Shown in pieces: positions 62,640-64,000 of a stretch of DNA of 64,000 nucleotides. Under the pieces are notes generated by a model that did not search any database, had not been told where the DNA came from, and saw only the letters and a list, made by a program, of their open reading frames with translations. The position numbers were made by a program, and so were the translations under genes. Origin of the DNA: Pontibaca methylaminivorans (GTDB lineage: Bacteria > Pseudomonadota > Alphaproteobacteria > Rhodobacterales > Rhodobacteraceae); contig NZ_FTPS01000001.1 in NCBI RefSeq assembly GCF_900156525.1, forward strand, positions 2,046,001 to 2,110,000. Direction: 5' to 3'. How positions within the stretch are numbered: the stretch's first letter is position 1; each line of letters begins with the position of its first letter.

Positions 62640-62731
62640 CAGTCCCCCGACAATGGTAACCCGCCCTTACCAGCAGGGCCGCCGGCAAGCCAGGCACCAG
62701 GAAAGATATGAGTCAAGGAGCGAGCGAAGAA

Positions 62732-63496
62732 ATGGCAAAACCGATCATGGCCCGAGCGACCGCCGTCTGGCTGGTCGAGAACACCACCCTCACCTTCAAG
62801 CAGATTGCCGATTTCGTCGGCATGCACGAACTTGAAGTGCAGGGGATTGCCGATGGCGACGTTGCCGCGGGGGTCAAGGGTTTTGATCCGGTGTCGAACA
62901 ACCAGCTGACCGAGGACGAGATCAAAAAGGCGCAGAAGGATCCCCGGCACAAGCTGAAGCTCAAGTTCAACCCGGCCGCGGTCGGTGAGGAAAAGCGGCG
63001 CGGTCCGCGCTATACGCCGCTGTCCAAGCGGCAGGACCGCCCGGCGGCGATCCTCTGGCTGGTCAAGCTACACCCGGAACTGAGCGACGGCCAGATCGGC
63101 AAGCTGATCGGCACCACCAAGCCCACGATCCAGTCGATCCGCGAGCGCACCCACTGGAACATCGCCAACCTGCAGCCGATCGACCCGGTGGCGCTCGGCC
63201 TGTGCCGGCAGACCGAGCTTGACGCGGCGGTCCAGAAGGCGAACGCCCGCAAAGAGGCCGAGGGCACGGCGATCAGCGATGACGAGCGCCGCAAGCTGAT
63301 GAGCACCGAGGAAAGCCTTGGCGCCGCGCCCGAGCCGCGCATCCCGACCGCGATCGAGGGGCTCGAGACCTTCACGCTCGGGGGGTCGAAAAAGGATGAG
63401 GACGAGGAGGACAAGCGCGACGTTTCCGATGCCGAGAGCTTCTTCAACCTGCCGCGCGGCGATGATGCGGACGACGAGGACGACGACGGCCGCTGA
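62732..63496 (+). CDS. trcR: DUF1013 cell-cycle transcriptional regulator TrcR
   Basis: A 254-residue protein of the DUF1013 family, described in alphaproteobacteria as the cell-cycle transcriptional regulator TrcR. Two helix-turn-helix-like regions are visible: TAVWLVENTTLTFKQIADFVGM (about 9-30) and AAILWLVKLHPELSDGQIGKLIG (about 108-130). A charged, disordered acidic tail follows (DEDEEDKRDVSDAESFF, DDADDEDDDGR). The start MAKPIMARAT at 62732 is usual for the family; an in-frame ATG at 62708 with AGGAA upstream is an alternative. Confidence 0.93.
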   Translation: MAKPIMARATAVWLVENTTLTFKQIADFVGMHELEVQGIADGDVAAGVKGFDPVSNNQLTEDEIKKAQKDPRHKLKLKFNPAAVGEEKRRGPRYTPLSKRQDRPAAILWLVKLHPELSDGQIGKLIGTTKPTIQSIRERTHWNIANLQPIDPVALGLCRQTELDAAVQKANARKEAEGTAISDDERRKLMSTEESLGAAPEPRIPTAIEGLETFTLGGSKKDEDEEDKRDVSDAESFFNLPRGDDADDEDDDGR

Positions 63497-63544
63497 ACAG
63501 GCCGGAGGCGTTTGCAAGAGCGCGGCCGCAGGAAGCGAAAAGCG

Positions 63545-63567
63545 CCCGCGCGCCCGGTGTGCGCGGG
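63545..63567. terminator. Hairpin between convergent trcR and recR
   Basis: CCCGCGC (63545-63551) pairs perfectly with GCGCGGG (63561-63567) across a 9-nt loop, in the 223-nt gap between convergent genes. No T-run follows. The remaining gap shows no gene. Confidence 0.35.
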
Positions 63568-63719
63568 AGGGAAAATCCGGGTGGGCCGGCGATGCAGTTG
63601 GCGGACGCAGGATTGGCAGCGCCATGGTTCCGCCCGTGATGCGCAAAGCGTCGGCTCTCTGCGCCTCGCCGCTTCCGAACGGATTGCCGGGACACGGGCC
63701 GGCGCGGGGCAGGGAGCGT

Positions 63720-64000
63720 TCAGAACGCCTTGCGTGCGGCGAGCGCGGCGGTGATCGTGCCCTCGTCGAGATAGTCGAGTTCACCGCCGACCGGAACGCC
63801 CTGCGCAAGCGAGGTCAGCCGCACCATCCCGTCAAGCCGGTCGGCGATGTAATGCGCCGTGGTCATGCCGTCGATCGTGGCGTTGAGGGCAAGGATGACC
63901 TCGGTCACCTCTTCGGCGGGGATGCGCTCGACCAGGCGCGGAATGCGCAGTTCGTCCGGCCCGATCCCGTCGAGCGCCGACAGCGTGCCGCCCAGCACGT
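63720..64000 (-). CDS. recR: Recombination protein RecR, C-terminal part (runs off the right edge)
   Basis: The visible 93 residues are the C-terminal half of RecR, which with RecF/RecO loads RecA at single-strand gaps. YHVLGG-type sequence is represented by [19 protein letters not shown], then the Toprim segment [43 protein letters not shown] and the C-terminal helix [12 protein letters not shown]. The N-terminal zinc finger and start lie beyond the window. Confidence 0.95.
   Translation of the reverse strand, partial: VLGGTLSALDGIGPDELRIPRLVERIPAEEVTEVILALNATIDGMTTAHYIADRLDGMVRLTSLAQGVPVGGELDYLDEGTITAALAARKAF

Noticed and set aside
58591-62640. Genomic island inserted at tRNA-Pro
   Set aside because: No integrase, transposase, direct repeat of the tRNA 3' end or visible composition shift supports an insertion within this window.
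1-64000. CRISPR arrays, insertion sequences, prophage genes, toxin-antitoxin pairs
   Set aside because: No regularly spaced repeats, transposase motifs, phage structural genes or small paired genes were recognised.

Overview
The window is a stretch of alphaproteobacterial chromosome, most likely from the Rhodobacterales (Paracoccus/Roseobacter-like). Evidence for this: a SAM/SAH riboswitch, a class largely confined to Rhodobacterales, directly precedes metK; lexA carries an alphaproteobacterial GTTC-N7-GTTC SOS box; a TrcR-type (DUF1013) regulator and a phosphatidylcholine synthase are present; and the DNA is GC-rich with tightly packed, often 1-4 nt overlapping genes. No rRNA, CRISPR array, insertion sequence or phage gene was found. 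The left edge cuts lnt and the right edge cuts recR.

Layout. 1-7.8 kb is housekeeping: lnt (partial), riboswitch-metK, prs, ycgN-ribF, a MaoC hydratase, a HAD phosphatase and a degenerate DgoK-like kinase. 8.2-33.5 kb is an accessory envelope/exopolysaccharide locus: initiating sugar transferase, a BY-kinase-like ATPase without its Walker-A lysine, a Wzz-type chain-length protein, a Wzx flippase, an O-antigen-ligase-like polymerase and several glycosyltransferases. 33.5-57 kb is again core: tamB-tamA, pcs, gltA, gltX, comEC, lexA, moeA-moaC-trpC-trpD-trpG, a YibQ-like deacetylase, trpE-ppiD, gpt-fabI and pdxH. 57-64 kb holds a double cold-shock-domain protein, a DUF192 protein, tRNA-Pro(TGG), an AadA-like nucleotidyltransferase, a P1B-4 metal ATPase, RNase T2, trcR and partial recR.

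The most interesting part is a six-gene, minus-strand, largely translationally coupled operon (29.7 to 14.2 kb) inside the exopolysaccharide locus. It runs type I PKS (KS-AT-KR-DH-ACP-TE), GT2 glycosyltransferase, NRPS, EntD-type phosphopantetheinyl transferase, SGNH-like esterase/acyltransferase, then an exported clan GH-A-like glycosidase. The NRPS has an unusual architecture: an N-terminal formyltransferase, a condensation remnant with no HHxxxDG motif, an adenylation domain split between motifs A4 and A5 by a luciferase-like monooxygenase, and a carrier domain but no thioesterase. I read its binding pocket as D-I-L-Q-L-G-M-I-W-K, one residue from the classical glycine code. A glycine-specific A domain interrupted by a monooxygenase recalls MtaG/MelG of myxothiazol/melithiazol biosynthesis. 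Here it is joined to a formyltransferase and to polysaccharide-type genes, so the operon may make a small formyl-glycine/polyketide product that is glycosylated, or that decorates or is co-exported with the polysaccharide. That last step is inference.
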